From positions 1-64,000 of the forward strand of contig JAWZDV010000065.1 of NCBI GenBank assembly GCA_034142505.1: a DNA stretch of 64,000 bases, written 5' to 3'. Under the pieces are notes generated by a model, which searched no databases, was not told the origin of the DNA, and saw nothing but the letters and a program-made list of their open reading frames with translations. Each line of letters begins with the position of its first letter. Position 1 is the stretch's first letter. A program made the position numbers and the translations under genes. Positions 34,755-42,975 of this stretch are shown one piece after another. The DNA is from Hungatella_A sp034142505 (lineage in GTDB: Bacteria > Bacillota > Clostridia > Lachnospirales > Lachnospiraceae).

Positions 34755-35510
34755 ATGGCGACGACAGACGACAGAGAGGTAAAGGTACAGGTTAAGAATT
34801 TAACCAAAAGTTTTGGGGATCTGCTGGTTTTGGATGACATGAATTTTGAAGTAAAGAAGGGAGAATTCCTCTGTGTGGTTGGCCCCACCGGCTGTGGAAA
34901 GACCACGTTTCTAAAATTACTCAGCTGCCTGATCCAGCCCACAAAAGGTTCTCTTCTCATCGATGGGGAACCGGCGGACCCGAGAAACCATGATCTGGCA
35001 TTTGTGTTTCAGGAACCGTCTCCATTTCCCTGGCTGACGGTGCGGGACAACATTGCCTTCGGTCTGGAGATTAAAAAACTGCCGAAACAGGAGATCAGAC
35101 GGCGGGTGGACAAGATTATTGAGTTGATGGGCCTTCAAAAGTTTCAGGATTCCTACCCACATCAGTTGTCGGTCAGTTCCGAGCAGCGGATGGTCATCGG
35201 CCGGTCCTTTGCCATGGAGCCGGATCTTTTGCTGATGGACGAACCCTACGGGCAGATGGATATTAAGATGAGATTTTATCTGGAGGATGAGGTGATCCGT
35301 CTCTGGAAGGAGATGGGAACCACAGTGGTGTTTATCACCCACAACATTGAGGAAGCCGTTTATCTGGCGGAGCGTGTGTTGATTTTGACCAATAAACCTG
35401 CTACAATCAAGGAAGAAGTGGCCATCAATTTACCCCACCCCCGTAATATCGCAGACCCGGAATTTATCCGGTTAAGAAAACATATCACAGAGCAGATTAA
35501 ATGGTGGTAA
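34755..35510 (+). CDS. ABC ATPase of the NitT/TauT-type importer, with degenerate signature motif
   Basis: A 251-residue ATPase with intact Walker A GPTGCGKT (43-50), Q-loop Gln86, Walker B LLLMDE (158-163) and switch His196 (ITHNIEEA). The signature is HQLSVSSEQR (LSVSS at 138-142) instead of LSGGM/Q, so both glycines are lost. ATG 34755 follows GGAGGCGGCT; ATG 34743 contains that site. A gap of about 69 bases separates it from the first ATPase gene. Its consensus catalytic residues would pair with the intact signature of the first ATPase. Confidence 0.9.
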   Translation: MATTDDREVKVQVKNLTKSFGDLLVLDDMNFEVKKGEFLCVVGPTGCGKTTFLKLLSCLIQPTKGSLLIDGEPADPRNHDLAFVFQEPSPFPWLTVRDNIAFGLEIKKLPKQEIRRRVDKIIELMGLQKFQDSYPHQLSVSSEQRMVIGRSFAMEPDLLLMDEPYGQMDIKMRFYLEDEVIRLWKEMGTTVVFITHNIEEAVYLAERVLILTNKPATIKEEVAINLPHPRNIADPEFIRLRKHITEQIKWW

Positions 35511-35527
35511 CAGGCGGAGGCGTTGCA

Positions 35528-36544
35528 ATGACAGGCAGGATAAAACGGTTCATGGCGGGACTACTGGGGGCGGTGCTGATCCTTTGCGGCTGCCAGGGAC
35601 GTGCGGATCAAAACCGGCAGGAAGAGCCGGAACTTAAGAACATCAGGATTGGGTATCACCCCAACTTCGGCGGTTCCTCCGTCGTTTCTATTGGAATGGA
35701 AAAAGGATATTTTAAGGAAGAAGGACTGGATGTGGAGCTGGTTAAGTTCACAAGCGGTCCTCCTTCCATTGCGGCGCTGGAAGCCAGAGACATTGATGTC
35801 AGCTTCCTGGGGCATGGGGCCTATACACTGGTGATCGAAGGGCAGGCGGATATCATCGCCGTGGACTGCTTAAGCAATGCGGAGGAAATTCTGGTGCGGG
35901 CGGATTCCGGCATCACCTCCATCGAAGACCTGGCCGGCAAAAAGCTGGCGACCCAGTTTGAGACGTCAGGAGAGAATTTCCTGGACGCGGTGCTGCAGGA
36001 ATACGGCATGGACGGGAGTGCCATTGAACTGGTCAATATGGATATTGCAGGCTGTGTCACGGCATTTGTGGACGGAAAAGTGGATGCCGTCTCTCTCTGG
36101 GCGCCCTACACCAATGAGGTCCGGGAACGTCTCGGGGACAGTCAGGTGAAAACGCTCTATGACTGTATGGATTTTAAGGATAAGTTTGCCCTGCCTATGA
36201 GCTGGGTGGCTACGGATTCCTATATCCGGGAACATGAGGACACGGTGCTTCGGTTTCTGCGGGCACTGTACCGCTGTATGGATTACCGTGCCGGCCATCT
36301 GGAGGAGACGGCGGCGCTGGCGGCCAGAAGGCTGGGAAAGAGTGAGTCGGAGGTATTGCTGGATATTCATACCGGAATGTGGCTGACCACGGAGGAGACG
36401 AAGAAGCTTCTGGCTGACGGAACCATTTTGCGCTGGTATGAGGAGCAGCAGGAGTTCTTTCAGAGGAAAAAGACCATTTATCACGCCAGGGACTTAAAAG
36501 ATTTCATGCGCCTTGATTTGGTGACGAAGGCGATTGGAGAGTAG
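35528..36544 (+). CDS. NitT/TauT-type substrate-binding lipoprotein (second)
   Basis: A 338-residue protein with lipobox LILCGCQG (cysteine near residue 22) and almost no linker. The binding domain starts IRIGYHPNFGGSSVVSIGME and contains KFTSGPPSIAALEARDIDVS, an NMT1/SsuA-type pattern. Sequence differs strongly from the first binding protein of the unit, which suggests a second ligand or a sensing role next to the kinase. ATG 35528 follows GGCGGAGG. Confidence 0.88.
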   Translation: MTGRIKRFMAGLLGAVLILCGCQGRADQNRQEEPELKNIRIGYHPNFGGSSVVSIGMEKGYFKEEGLDVELVKFTSGPPSIAALEARDIDVSFLGHGAYTLVIEGQADIIAVDCLSNAEEILVRADSGITSIEDLAGKKLATQFETSGENFLDAVLQEYGMDGSAIELVNMDIAGCVTAFVDGKVDAVSLWAPYTNEVRERLGDSQVKTLYDCMDFKDKFALPMSWVATDSYIREHEDTVLRFLRALYRCMDYRAGHLEETAALAARRLGKSESEVLLDIHTGMWLTTEETKKLLADGTILRWYEEQQEFFQRKKTIYHARDLKDFMRLDLVTKAIGE

Positions 36545-36560
36545 AAAAAGGGAGCCGCCG

Positions 36561-38051
36561 ATGATATTTTTAGTGATTATGGCATTGGCCGTGATGGCTG
36601 TGATTTTTTGTGTGGTGGATAAAAGCAGGCTGAGACTGTGGGTGGCGGGGATGTACCTGGGACTGATTATTATTATCAGTTCTTATGCCCTGATCTGGTC
36701 CAAGAATGGGGGAATTGGGGATTCCCTCAAGTTCGTGCTGGCATTTTCCGGCGGTATGGAACGTTTTCTGCTGTATTACCCCATCAGCGCGGCGGCGCTG
36801 TCCGAACTTTTAGTGTTTGGGAAATCCCTGTTTCTCACCTGCTCTCTGATGATGGCGGCCGGGATCGCGCCGGCGCTGAATGTCCGGTGGAAGCCGGTGT
36901 TCTTCGTGATTGCAGGGGTGGAGGGGGTGGGAAACTATATTCTGTTGCATCCGTCGGTTTATGAGCTGTACTGCAGGAAGGCATTTTTTGTGGAGCATCA
37001 GATCGCCATATTTAATTGGATTCGGGTCTTTTATCTGGCCCATGTGATGGTGTGTATCGCGCTGATGCTGAAGCATTACGGTTCCATTCAGATTCGGTGG
37101 ATGAGGAAGCGGTTTTCCTATATTCTGCCGCTGATGGTGAATCTCTTATTTTTGTTTGTATTCTTTGCGGTGCTGGGGCCCATTCAAGTGAGTCATTTTA
37201 CGGGGATCTATTATATCCATTCCAATTTTTTATATATCAGCAACAGCCTGCCGTGGCTTCTGTTAATGCTGGTGAGTATCGTCTGTATCTGTCTCGGTTC
37301 CGCCGCCTTGTGGAGCTACTCGAAGCTGGCGAGGAGAATCGGCAGTCCGGACCTTGCCATCAGCAAAAAGCTGCGGGAAAATAACGCGGGGGTGAAGGTA
37401 TTTACCCACGGAATGAAGAATGAACTGCTGGTAATGCGGGCCATGCTGCGGGATTTTAAGAAGGACCCGACGCTGACGCAGGAGAGCAGGACCCGGGTGG
37501 ATGAACTTTCCGACGTGTGCGAGGATATGATGCTGCGGATGGACAATATGTATCACGCTTTTGTGAATAAAGCCATGATTCTCATGGAGACAGAGTGCCC
37601 GGCAGAGATTGTGGAGGCGGCTGTCCGCCGGGTGAACAGCCGCGTGCCAATCCGGGTGGAATGCCGGGAGCAGAGGACGATACTGGCCGACACCCATTAT
37701 CTGGAGGAGGCCATTTACAATATCTTAAAAAACAGTGTGGACTCCATCGAGGCCAAGGGGATGACCGGCGGGGATGAGGTGACGGTCAGCATTGATCTCT
37801 ACGGGAGGGATCTCGTGTTTGAGGTGGCGGATACCGGCGAGGGAATCCCGGAGAAAAAAAGAAGAAAGATATTTGAACCGTTTTATACGGAAAAGAATTC
37901 CAAGGACAACTGGGGGATGGGGCTGCCGTATGCCCATCAGATTATCAAGGCACATTTTGGCAGGATTACCCTGGATTCCAAAGTGGGGGTGGGAACCAAT
38001 GTATATATCACGATTCCCACGTACCGGATTGAGCGACAGGAGGAGGACTAG
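36561..38051 (+). CDS. Membrane sensor histidine kinase
   Basis: A 496-residue kinase. Residues 1-265 hold about seven or eight hydrophobic segments forming a membrane sensor without a large outside domain. The phospho-acceptor region is FTHGMKNELLVMRAML, followed by an HATPase_c domain with N-box EEAIYNILKNSVDSIE, G1 VADTGEGIP and G2 NWGMGLPYAHQI. ATG 36561 follows AAGGGAG. It is coupled to the response regulator (TAG-ATG adjacency) and is encoded at the end of the ABC unit it may sense or control. Confidence 0.88.
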   Translation: MIFLVIMALAVMAVIFCVVDKSRLRLWVAGMYLGLIIIISSYALIWSKNGGIGDSLKFVLAFSGGMERFLLYYPISAAALSELLVFGKSLFLTCSLMMAAGIAPALNVRWKPVFFVIAGVEGVGNYILLHPSVYELYCRKAFFVEHQIAIFNWIRVFYLAHVMVCIALMLKHYGSIQIRWMRKRFSYILPLMVNLLFLFVFFAVLGPIQVSHFTGIYYIHSNFLYISNSLPWLLLMLVSIVCICLGSAALWSYSKLARRIGSPDLAISKKLRENNAGVKVFTHGMKNELLVMRAMLRDFKKDPTLTQESRTRVDELSDVCEDMMLRMDNMYHAFVNKAMILMETECPAEIVEAAVRRVNSRVPIRVECREQRTILADTHYLEEAIYNILKNSVDSIEAKGMTGGDEVTVSIDLYGRDLVFEVADTGEGIPEKKRRKIFEPFYTEKNSKDNWGMGLPYAHQIIKAHFGRITLDSKVGVGTNVYITIPTYRIERQEED

Positions 38052-38741
38052 ATGGGCGAAGAGCGGAGGATACGGGTAGCGGTTGCCGAGGATATTGACT
38101 ATCTGCGCCGGGATATCGCGGATGTGATCGCGCAGGCGCCGGGACTGGAACTTGTAGGGCAGGCGTCCAGCGGAGGGGAGATCGTGGAACTGGCAGGGCG
38201 GCAGCAGGTGGATGTGGCGTTGATGGACATTGAGATGGAGCGGTATGATTCCGGTATCCGGGCGGCTTCCGAGATTGCGCGGTTCAGCCCGGATACGGTG
38301 TTTGTATTTCTGACGGTGCATGAGGACGACGAGCTGATATACCGGGCGTTTTCCGTCGCGCCGAATATTGATTATATCGTAAAATCGGCGGGGTACGACC
38401 AGATTATCAGCAAGATTGAGGATGCTTACTATGGCAGAATTGAACTCTCGCCGGAGATCCGTCTGAAATTGACAGAAGAGTTCGGTCGGTTGAAGAAAAA
38501 GGAATCCAGTTTATTTTATTTTTTAAACGTGTTGATGACCATCACGCCCAGTGAGCGGGAGTTAATCGGCCTTCTGCTGGAAGAGCAGACCTTGCGCCAG
38601 ATCGCCAGGACAAGAGGTGTGGAACTGTCCACCATCAAATCCCAGGTGAATACCCTGTTAAAGAAGTTCCATGTGGGGCGTTCGAAGGATATAGTGGCGC
38701 TGATCCAGATTCTGGAGCTGAAAAGTCTGTTTGTCAAATAA
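38052..38741 (+). CDS. NarL/LuxR-type response regulator
   Basis: A 229-residue regulator. The receiver domain (about 7-125) has phospho-acceptor Asp in VALMDIEM, the Thr in FLTVHED and Lys in YIVKSAG. The C-terminal LuxR-type helix-turn-helix (about 165-229) contains TPSERELIGLLLEEQT and LSTIKSQVNTLLKKF. It is the cognate partner of the preceding kinase and is probably the regulator of the nine-gene unit, inferred from linkage. Confidence 0.9.
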   Translation: MGEERRIRVAVAEDIDYLRRDIADVIAQAPGLELVGQASSGGEIVELAGRQQVDVALMDIEMERYDSGIRAASEIARFSPDTVFVFLTVHEDDELIYRAFSVAPNIDYIVKSAGYDQIISKIEDAYYGRIELSPEIRLKLTEEFGRLKKKESSLFYFLNVLMTITPSERELIGLLLEEQTLRQIARTRGVELSTIKSQVNTLLKKFHVGRSKDIVALIQILELKSLFVK

Positions 38742-38748
38742 AAATCGC

Positions 38749-38777
38749 TTGACAACCGCTCATTTTCTTACTATACT
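38749..38777 (+). promoter_or_regulatory. Consensus promoter of the riboswitch-antiporter unit
   Basis: TTGACA at 38749-38754, a 17-base spacer and TATACT at 38772-38777, placing the start a few bases before the aptamer. Confidence 0.9.
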
Positions 38778-38782
38778 ACAAC

Positions 38783-38915
38783 GAGTAAAAGGGAGTAGCT
38801 GGCGCCTGTCGGTGTTGTGCGATATCGTCATCCCGATGATTTTCATCCGGTACGCATGGAACAAGCGAGACTTTTACTGTACCCATAAAGTACAGTGAAG
38901 GCCTCGGTTTTTTTT
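38783..38915 (+). ncRNA. yybP-ykoY (Mn2+) riboswitch with transcription terminator
   Basis: The conserved loop sequences are present: AAAAGGGAGTAGC at 38787-38799 and AAGCGAGACTTTTAC near 38863-38877. P1 is AGTAAAAG 38784-38791 with CTTTTACT 38871-38878. The alternative terminator uses the 3' P1 strand: CGAG 38866-38869 plus TTTACTGTAC 38873-38882 pair with GTACAGTGAA 38890-38899 and CTCG 38903-38906, followed by eight Ts (38908-38915). Ligand-stabilised P1 should therefore prevent termination (an ON switch), as known for Mn2+-exporter members of this class. Confidence 0.92.
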
Positions 38916-38993
38916 GCCTTTTTGTGGAAAATAAAGGCCTGCTGGTTTAAACGATGGAAAACAAACGATAATAAGGTAAGGGAGAACTTGAGA

Positions 38994-39929
38994 ATGATGA
39001 TGTATGTATTATTACTGGTAGGATTTGCGCTGTTGATTAAGGGCGCGGACTTTTTTGTGGAAGGCAGCTCTTCCGTGGCTAAGCTTTTGCGGGTTCCAAC
39101 CGTGATCATCGGCCTGACGATTGTGGCTTTCGGCACAAGCGCGCCGGAACTGGCAGTCAGCCTTTCCGCATCGCTGGCCGGCAGCAATGATATTGCTGTG
39201 GGAAATGTGATCGGTTCCAATATATTTAACTTACTGATGGTAGTGGGCATCTGCGGCGCCATCAAGCCCATGGCTATTGACAAGATGATTTTATATGGAG
39301 ATTACCTGTTCTCGATTCTGGCCGCCACGGTGATGATGCTGTTGTTTGCCTTTGACCACAGCTTAAGCCGGCTGGACGGCGTAATCCTGCTGTTATTGTT
39401 TGCATATTTCTTATATAAGATGGTGAGAAATACCCTGGCCAGCCGGGCGGCAGGTGGAACAGAGGAAGACGTGGTGGATGTCATGAGTCCGTTTAAAAGC
39501 CTGGTGTTTATTCTCGGCGGTCTGGCAGCCATCGTGGCGGGCGGCAACATCGTGGTGGATTCCGCCAGCTCCATCGCGGCCTCCTTCGGCCTCAGCGAGA
39601 CACTGATCGGGTTGACCGTGGTTGCCTTCGGTACCTCGCTGCCGGAGCTTGTCACCTCCATCGTGGCGGCCAAAAAAGGTGAGAGCGGCATGGCGTTAGG
39701 CAATGTGATCGGTTCCAACCTGTTTAATATCCTGTTTGTCCTTGCGGCTTCCGCCACCATCAGTCCGATGAAGGTCGATATCCTGTCCACCTTCGATGCC
39801 ATCTTCCTGATTGTTTCCAGCGCAGTCACCTGGTTCCTGGCCAAGAGCCGGTTTGAGGTGAACCGGAGAGAGGGTATCATCATGGTACTCATGTATTTGG
39901 GATATACCGCCTATATTATCGTTCGATAA
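38994..39929 (+). CDS. CaCA-family cation antiporter (YrbG-like), probable Mn2+ or Ca2+ exporter
   Basis: A 311-residue protein with two inverted repeats of five helices. Each repeat has the CaCA alpha motif: GLTIVAFGTSAPELAVS and NVIGSNIFNLL in the first, GLTVVAFGTSLPELVTS and NVIGSNLFNIL in the second. These bind the cation and couple it to Na+ or H+. Three in-frame ATGs lie at 38994-39002; the first follows GGGAGA. Control by a Mn2+ riboswitch argues for manganese export rather than, or as well as, calcium. Confidence 0.92.
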   Translation: MMMYVLLLVGFALLIKGADFFVEGSSSVAKLLRVPTVIIGLTIVAFGTSAPELAVSLSASLAGSNDIAVGNVIGSNIFNLLMVVGICGAIKPMAIDKMILYGDYLFSILAATVMMLLFAFDHSLSRLDGVILLLLFAYFLYKMVRNTLASRAAGGTEEDVVDVMSPFKSLVFILGGLAAIVAGGNIVVDSASSIAASFGLSETLIGLTVVAFGTSLPELVTSIVAAKKGESGMALGNVIGSNLFNILFVLAASATISPMKVDILSTFDAIFLIVSSAVTWFLAKSRFEVNRREGIIMVLMYLGYTAYIIVR

Positions 39930-39951
39930 CTGGGAAATAAAAAAACAAAAG

Positions 39952-39990
39952 AATGCCCTCTCCGATACCGTGTTGGAGAGGGCATTTGTT
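39952..39990. terminator. Bidirectional terminator between antiporter and M81 genes
   Basis: AATGCCCTCTCC at 39952-39963 and GGAGAGGGCATT at 39975-39986 form a 12-bp stem. The left flank is A-rich, giving a good T-run for the minus strand; the plus side is weaker. Confidence 0.8.
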
Positions 39991-40016
39991 ATAAATTTAA
40001 GGGATAAAAGGGAGGA

Positions 40017-40041
40017 GAGCTGATAATTAGATTATCAGCTC
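40017..40041. other. 25-bp perfect palindrome in a convergent gap
   Basis: GAGCTGATAAT, three bases, ATTATCAGCTC. It lies beyond the 39952 terminator, between two gene ends. A second short dyad (TGTCTAGACA) sits about 30 bases further on. The rest of 39990-40173 shows no gene. Confidence 0.6.
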
Positions 40042-40173
40042 GAGTATTATGAAAAAAATCTTATAAGCATTGTCTAGACAGCTTTGTTTGTTGTCTATGG
40101 TTATAGTATATGCGGTAATCGTGAAGAAACCGTGTTGTTTGTGTAAAAGGTTTTTGAATGATTTTTGAATAAA

Positions 40174-41625
40174 CTATGAACATGGGTCGTAAGATTCTGC
40201 TATTCTCTTTTCATCCAGGACGGCTGACAGCGGCTCCATGGGATAGCGTATTTTCTTATATTCCGCCATGGTTAAGTCCTGCACGCAGTTGCCCGGAGTC
40301 AGCGCCATGATGTAATCTCTCAAAATTTGGTAAAATTCCGGCGTCAGATATCCCTGCTTCACGACTACGATCCGATAGTCAAAAGCGCTGAGTCCATAAG
40401 AATTTAACACTTCCTCCGATGTGATGGGACCCCTCTTTGCTAACAGCAGCATGGTGATCCGATCCGTCCTGACAACCGCTGCGTCCGGCACATCCTGTTT
40501 ATAAAATACCTTAACTAATGCTGCATTTTTTAACACAACCTGCTTGCTGTGTTCCGGGTCCAGGGTTCCGCCGACCGGCAGATCAAACACATCCCCCGGC
40601 TGTTTCCCCGCGCAGAAAAGGACCGCCGGTTTGTCGATAAAATGGGCAACCAGCACCTGGTCAATCTGGTGTTTCAGGATCAGATCCAGCATATAGGCGT
40701 TATCGCCGGCAGCACCAGCCGTCACGTTGTCGGCGGAATCAGATAAGAAAGCCGGGTATTTTCCACATTTGTCCAAGGTGAGAAGCGCTTCTAAGGGCGG
40801 GAGAGCAACTCCCTGAAACTGAAATTCATTTCTCCGGTTCCAGATGGTTCTTCCCAGTTCTTTGGCGGCCCGGAGTCCCGGAGTTTTGTCCCCGACACCG
40901 GATATCACAATAGACGCACCTCCCTGGGCGCAGTCCACCCACGGCATACCGGCAAAAAAGGAAGAACACCAGACACCGGGCGTCTGCTCCAGGTCGGCCA
41001 CCATCCGGATCACTTCTTTTCCGAAGCCGGAATCCGTCATCATATTCTCCCCCGGCATCATGAAGGGCAGCCGGATGATCTCGGTCCAGGGTTCCACCTG
41101 TTCTTCGATGGCTTTCATCAGCAGTTTTGCCGCACGGATACTTGTTTCGGCAATATCAATATGGGGAGCAGTCCGGTAACCGTAGATAATGTTGGACAGA
41201 CGCCCCAGGGTGTAAGTGTTGTTGGCGTGCAGATCCAGCGCCAGGGCTATGGGGACTCTCGGCCCCACACGCTCCCGCAGCATACTGATGAGCAGCGCAT
41301 CTCCACTTCCGATAAATTCCACCTCCAGCGCGCCATGGGAGGGAAATAAAATCCCATCGACGGAGCCGTCCAGCGGAAGCAGGTCCAGAATGATTTCTGC
41401 CATTCGGCGAAATTCATCCAGTTTTAAGATTCCGCCTGGCCAGGCGCTGGCACAGAGCCCGGGGATGATATCGTATCCGGCCTCCATCAGCTCCTGCACA
41501 CCGGGAGTCTCTGAAATCAGCTGTTCTCCCGTCAAATAAGTAGTAAAATCTTTCTGTTCGGACATTAAAGGTGAAAAAGAGTTGCTTTCCTGATAAATGC
41601 CTGCTACAAATATTTTTTTCTTCAT
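40174..41625 (-). CDS. M81-family (MlrC-like) metallopeptidase
   Basis: A 483-residue protein starting KKIFVAGIYQESNSFSP, the MlrC opening. It also has FPSHGALEVE, ALDLHANNTYT and YRTAPHIDIAETSIRAAKLL, where His/Asp/Glu residues of the predicted zinc site lie. MlrC hydrolyses linear microcystin fragments; most relatives have unknown peptide or amide substrates. ATG 41625 follows AAAAGGAA; the frame begins earlier at a TTG without a site. It is divergent from a PucR regulator, the probable controller. Confidence 0.85.
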   Translation of the reverse strand: MKKKIFVAGIYQESNSFSPLMSEQKDFTTYLTGEQLISETPGVQELMEAGYDIIPGLCASAWPGGILKLDEFRRMAEIILDLLPLDGSVDGILFPSHGALEVEFIGSGDALLISMLRERVGPRVPIALALDLHANNTYTLGRLSNIIYGYRTAPHIDIAETSIRAAKLLMKAIEEQVEPWTEIIRLPFMMPGENMMTDSGFGKEVIRMVADLEQTPGVWCSSFFAGMPWVDCAQGGASIVISGVGDKTPGLRAAKELGRTIWNRRNEFQFQGVALPPLEALLTLDKCGKYPAFLSDSADNVTAGAAGDNAYMLDLILKHQIDQVLVAHFIDKPAVLFCAGKQPGDVFDLPVGGTLDPEHSKQVVLKNAALVKVFYKQDVPDAAVVRTDRITMLLLAKRGPITSEEVLNSYGLSAFDYRIVVVKQGYLTPEFYQILRDYIMALTPGNCVQDLTMAEYKKIRYPMEPLSAVLDEKRIAESYDPCS

Positions 41626-41693
41626 TTTTTTATAATTCCTTTTCAAATTCTTTCCACTCGTATATAATTAAATATTATTTCTGGAGGTAAGCC

Positions 41694-42962
41694 ATGGGAA
41701 AAGAGAAGGCCTTTTACAAACCGGTATACAATGAGTTGATTCGTGTTTCCAACCTGTATTATTCCAATTGCAGCATCTCGGATATGCTTGACTATCTTGT
41801 CATGGTATCTGGTCTCGCCATCGTGCTGACGGATGACAATTTCCATCCGATTGCGGCCCGGCTTTCGCATGGTCCCCACAAAGACAGGATTACGGCATCC
41901 GATTACAAATACGAAGAAATCTTTCCCGAATCCCTGGTTCTGCTGACAAAAAATCCGGAAAATCCGGAGGAGATTCAGTTTGAATGTGCCGGGGAAGCCA
42001 TCTCTTTTTTCCCGATGATACTTCCAAACCATACGTATTATCTATGTATTGACCGAAAGATGAAAGCGATCGATCCGCGTTTTGAAGCAATTGTACAAAA
42101 TGCCCTCCCATTCCTTGCCCTTACGATTGACAAAGAAAAAGACGTTACCACCGCCGGTTTCTCCCGGGATTTTTACGCGCCGTTTTTTCAGATTCTCCAA
42201 AACGGAGGTTCCAAATCACCGGATGAAATCAGAAATATCTGTAATATGTTTAATTTCAATCCTGATTTGAAGCGGGTGTGTATGACCATTCAGCTTCAGG
42301 AACCCGCCAATGTGGATGCGGATATCAAAAGTATGATAGCGAAGCTTCGGATTCTGCTGGCAGCCGACAAGTATTTCCTGATCTATTACCGTGATTTTAT
42401 CAGTGTGTTTCTGCTCTATCCGGTAAAAGACCAGGATCTGGATACCATCACCAAGAGTTATGTTCTGGCCAATAATCTCTATGCGGAACTAAGCGGCCAG
42501 TACTCTATCAGGATCGGAATCAGCAGCGCCCACCGGGGGATTCAGACAATATCCGAATCCTTTGAGGAGAGCTTTAAATCCATTAAAGTACAAAAGCAGT
42601 TACAGGTGCCTGACTGTGCTTCCTCTTATTTTGAGCAGAGTATCTATCATATTCTGAACATTCCGGAATTAGAGGATTTCCGGAAGCTGGCTATCGATAT
42701 CATCGCGCCGCTGATTGAATATGATGCCGCCAATGACACCAATTTCTTTGAAACTCTGCAGCAGTATTTTCACAATTCCTTTAATATCCAGAAGACCGCG
42801 AAGGAACTGTTCATTCACAGGAACACATTGACCTACCGTCTTCAGCATATCAAGGAACTGCTGAAATTCGATTTTGATTTTGAACATAATACGGATGCCC
42901 TGTTCACCTTGTATCTGTGTGTCTGCGTCTACAAGCTGGGACATCACAAGGACAATTCCTGA
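41694..42962 (+). CDS. PucR/CdaR-type transcriptional regulator
   Basis: A 422-residue regulator. The C-terminal PucR helix-turn-helix (about 350-410) reads NSFNIQKTAKELFIHRNTLT followed by YRLQHIKELL. The central part (about 190-300) resembles the GGDEF-like domain of CdaR proteins, and the N-terminal about 150 residues are an unassigned sensory region. GGAGG precedes ATG 41694. It is divergent from M81 and convergent with the ABC permeases, so it may control both. Confidence 0.85.
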   Translation: MGKEKAFYKPVYNELIRVSNLYYSNCSISDMLDYLVMVSGLAIVLTDDNFHPIAARLSHGPHKDRITASDYKYEEIFPESLVLLTKNPENPEEIQFECAGEAISFFPMILPNHTYYLCIDRKMKAIDPRFEAIVQNALPFLALTIDKEKDVTTAGFSRDFYAPFFQILQNGGSKSPDEIRNICNMFNFNPDLKRVCMTIQLQEPANVDADIKSMIAKLRILLAADKYFLIYYRDFISVFLLYPVKDQDLDTITKSYVLANNLYAELSGQYSIRIGISSAHRGIQTISESFEESFKSIKVQKQLQVPDCASSYFEQSIYHILNIPELEDFRKLAIDIIAPLIEYDAANDTNFFETLQQYFHNSFNIQKTAKELFIHRNTLTYRLQHIKELLKFDFDFEHNTDALFTLYLCVCVYKLGHHKDNS

Positions 42963-42975
42963 TGAACCTGTCGTG

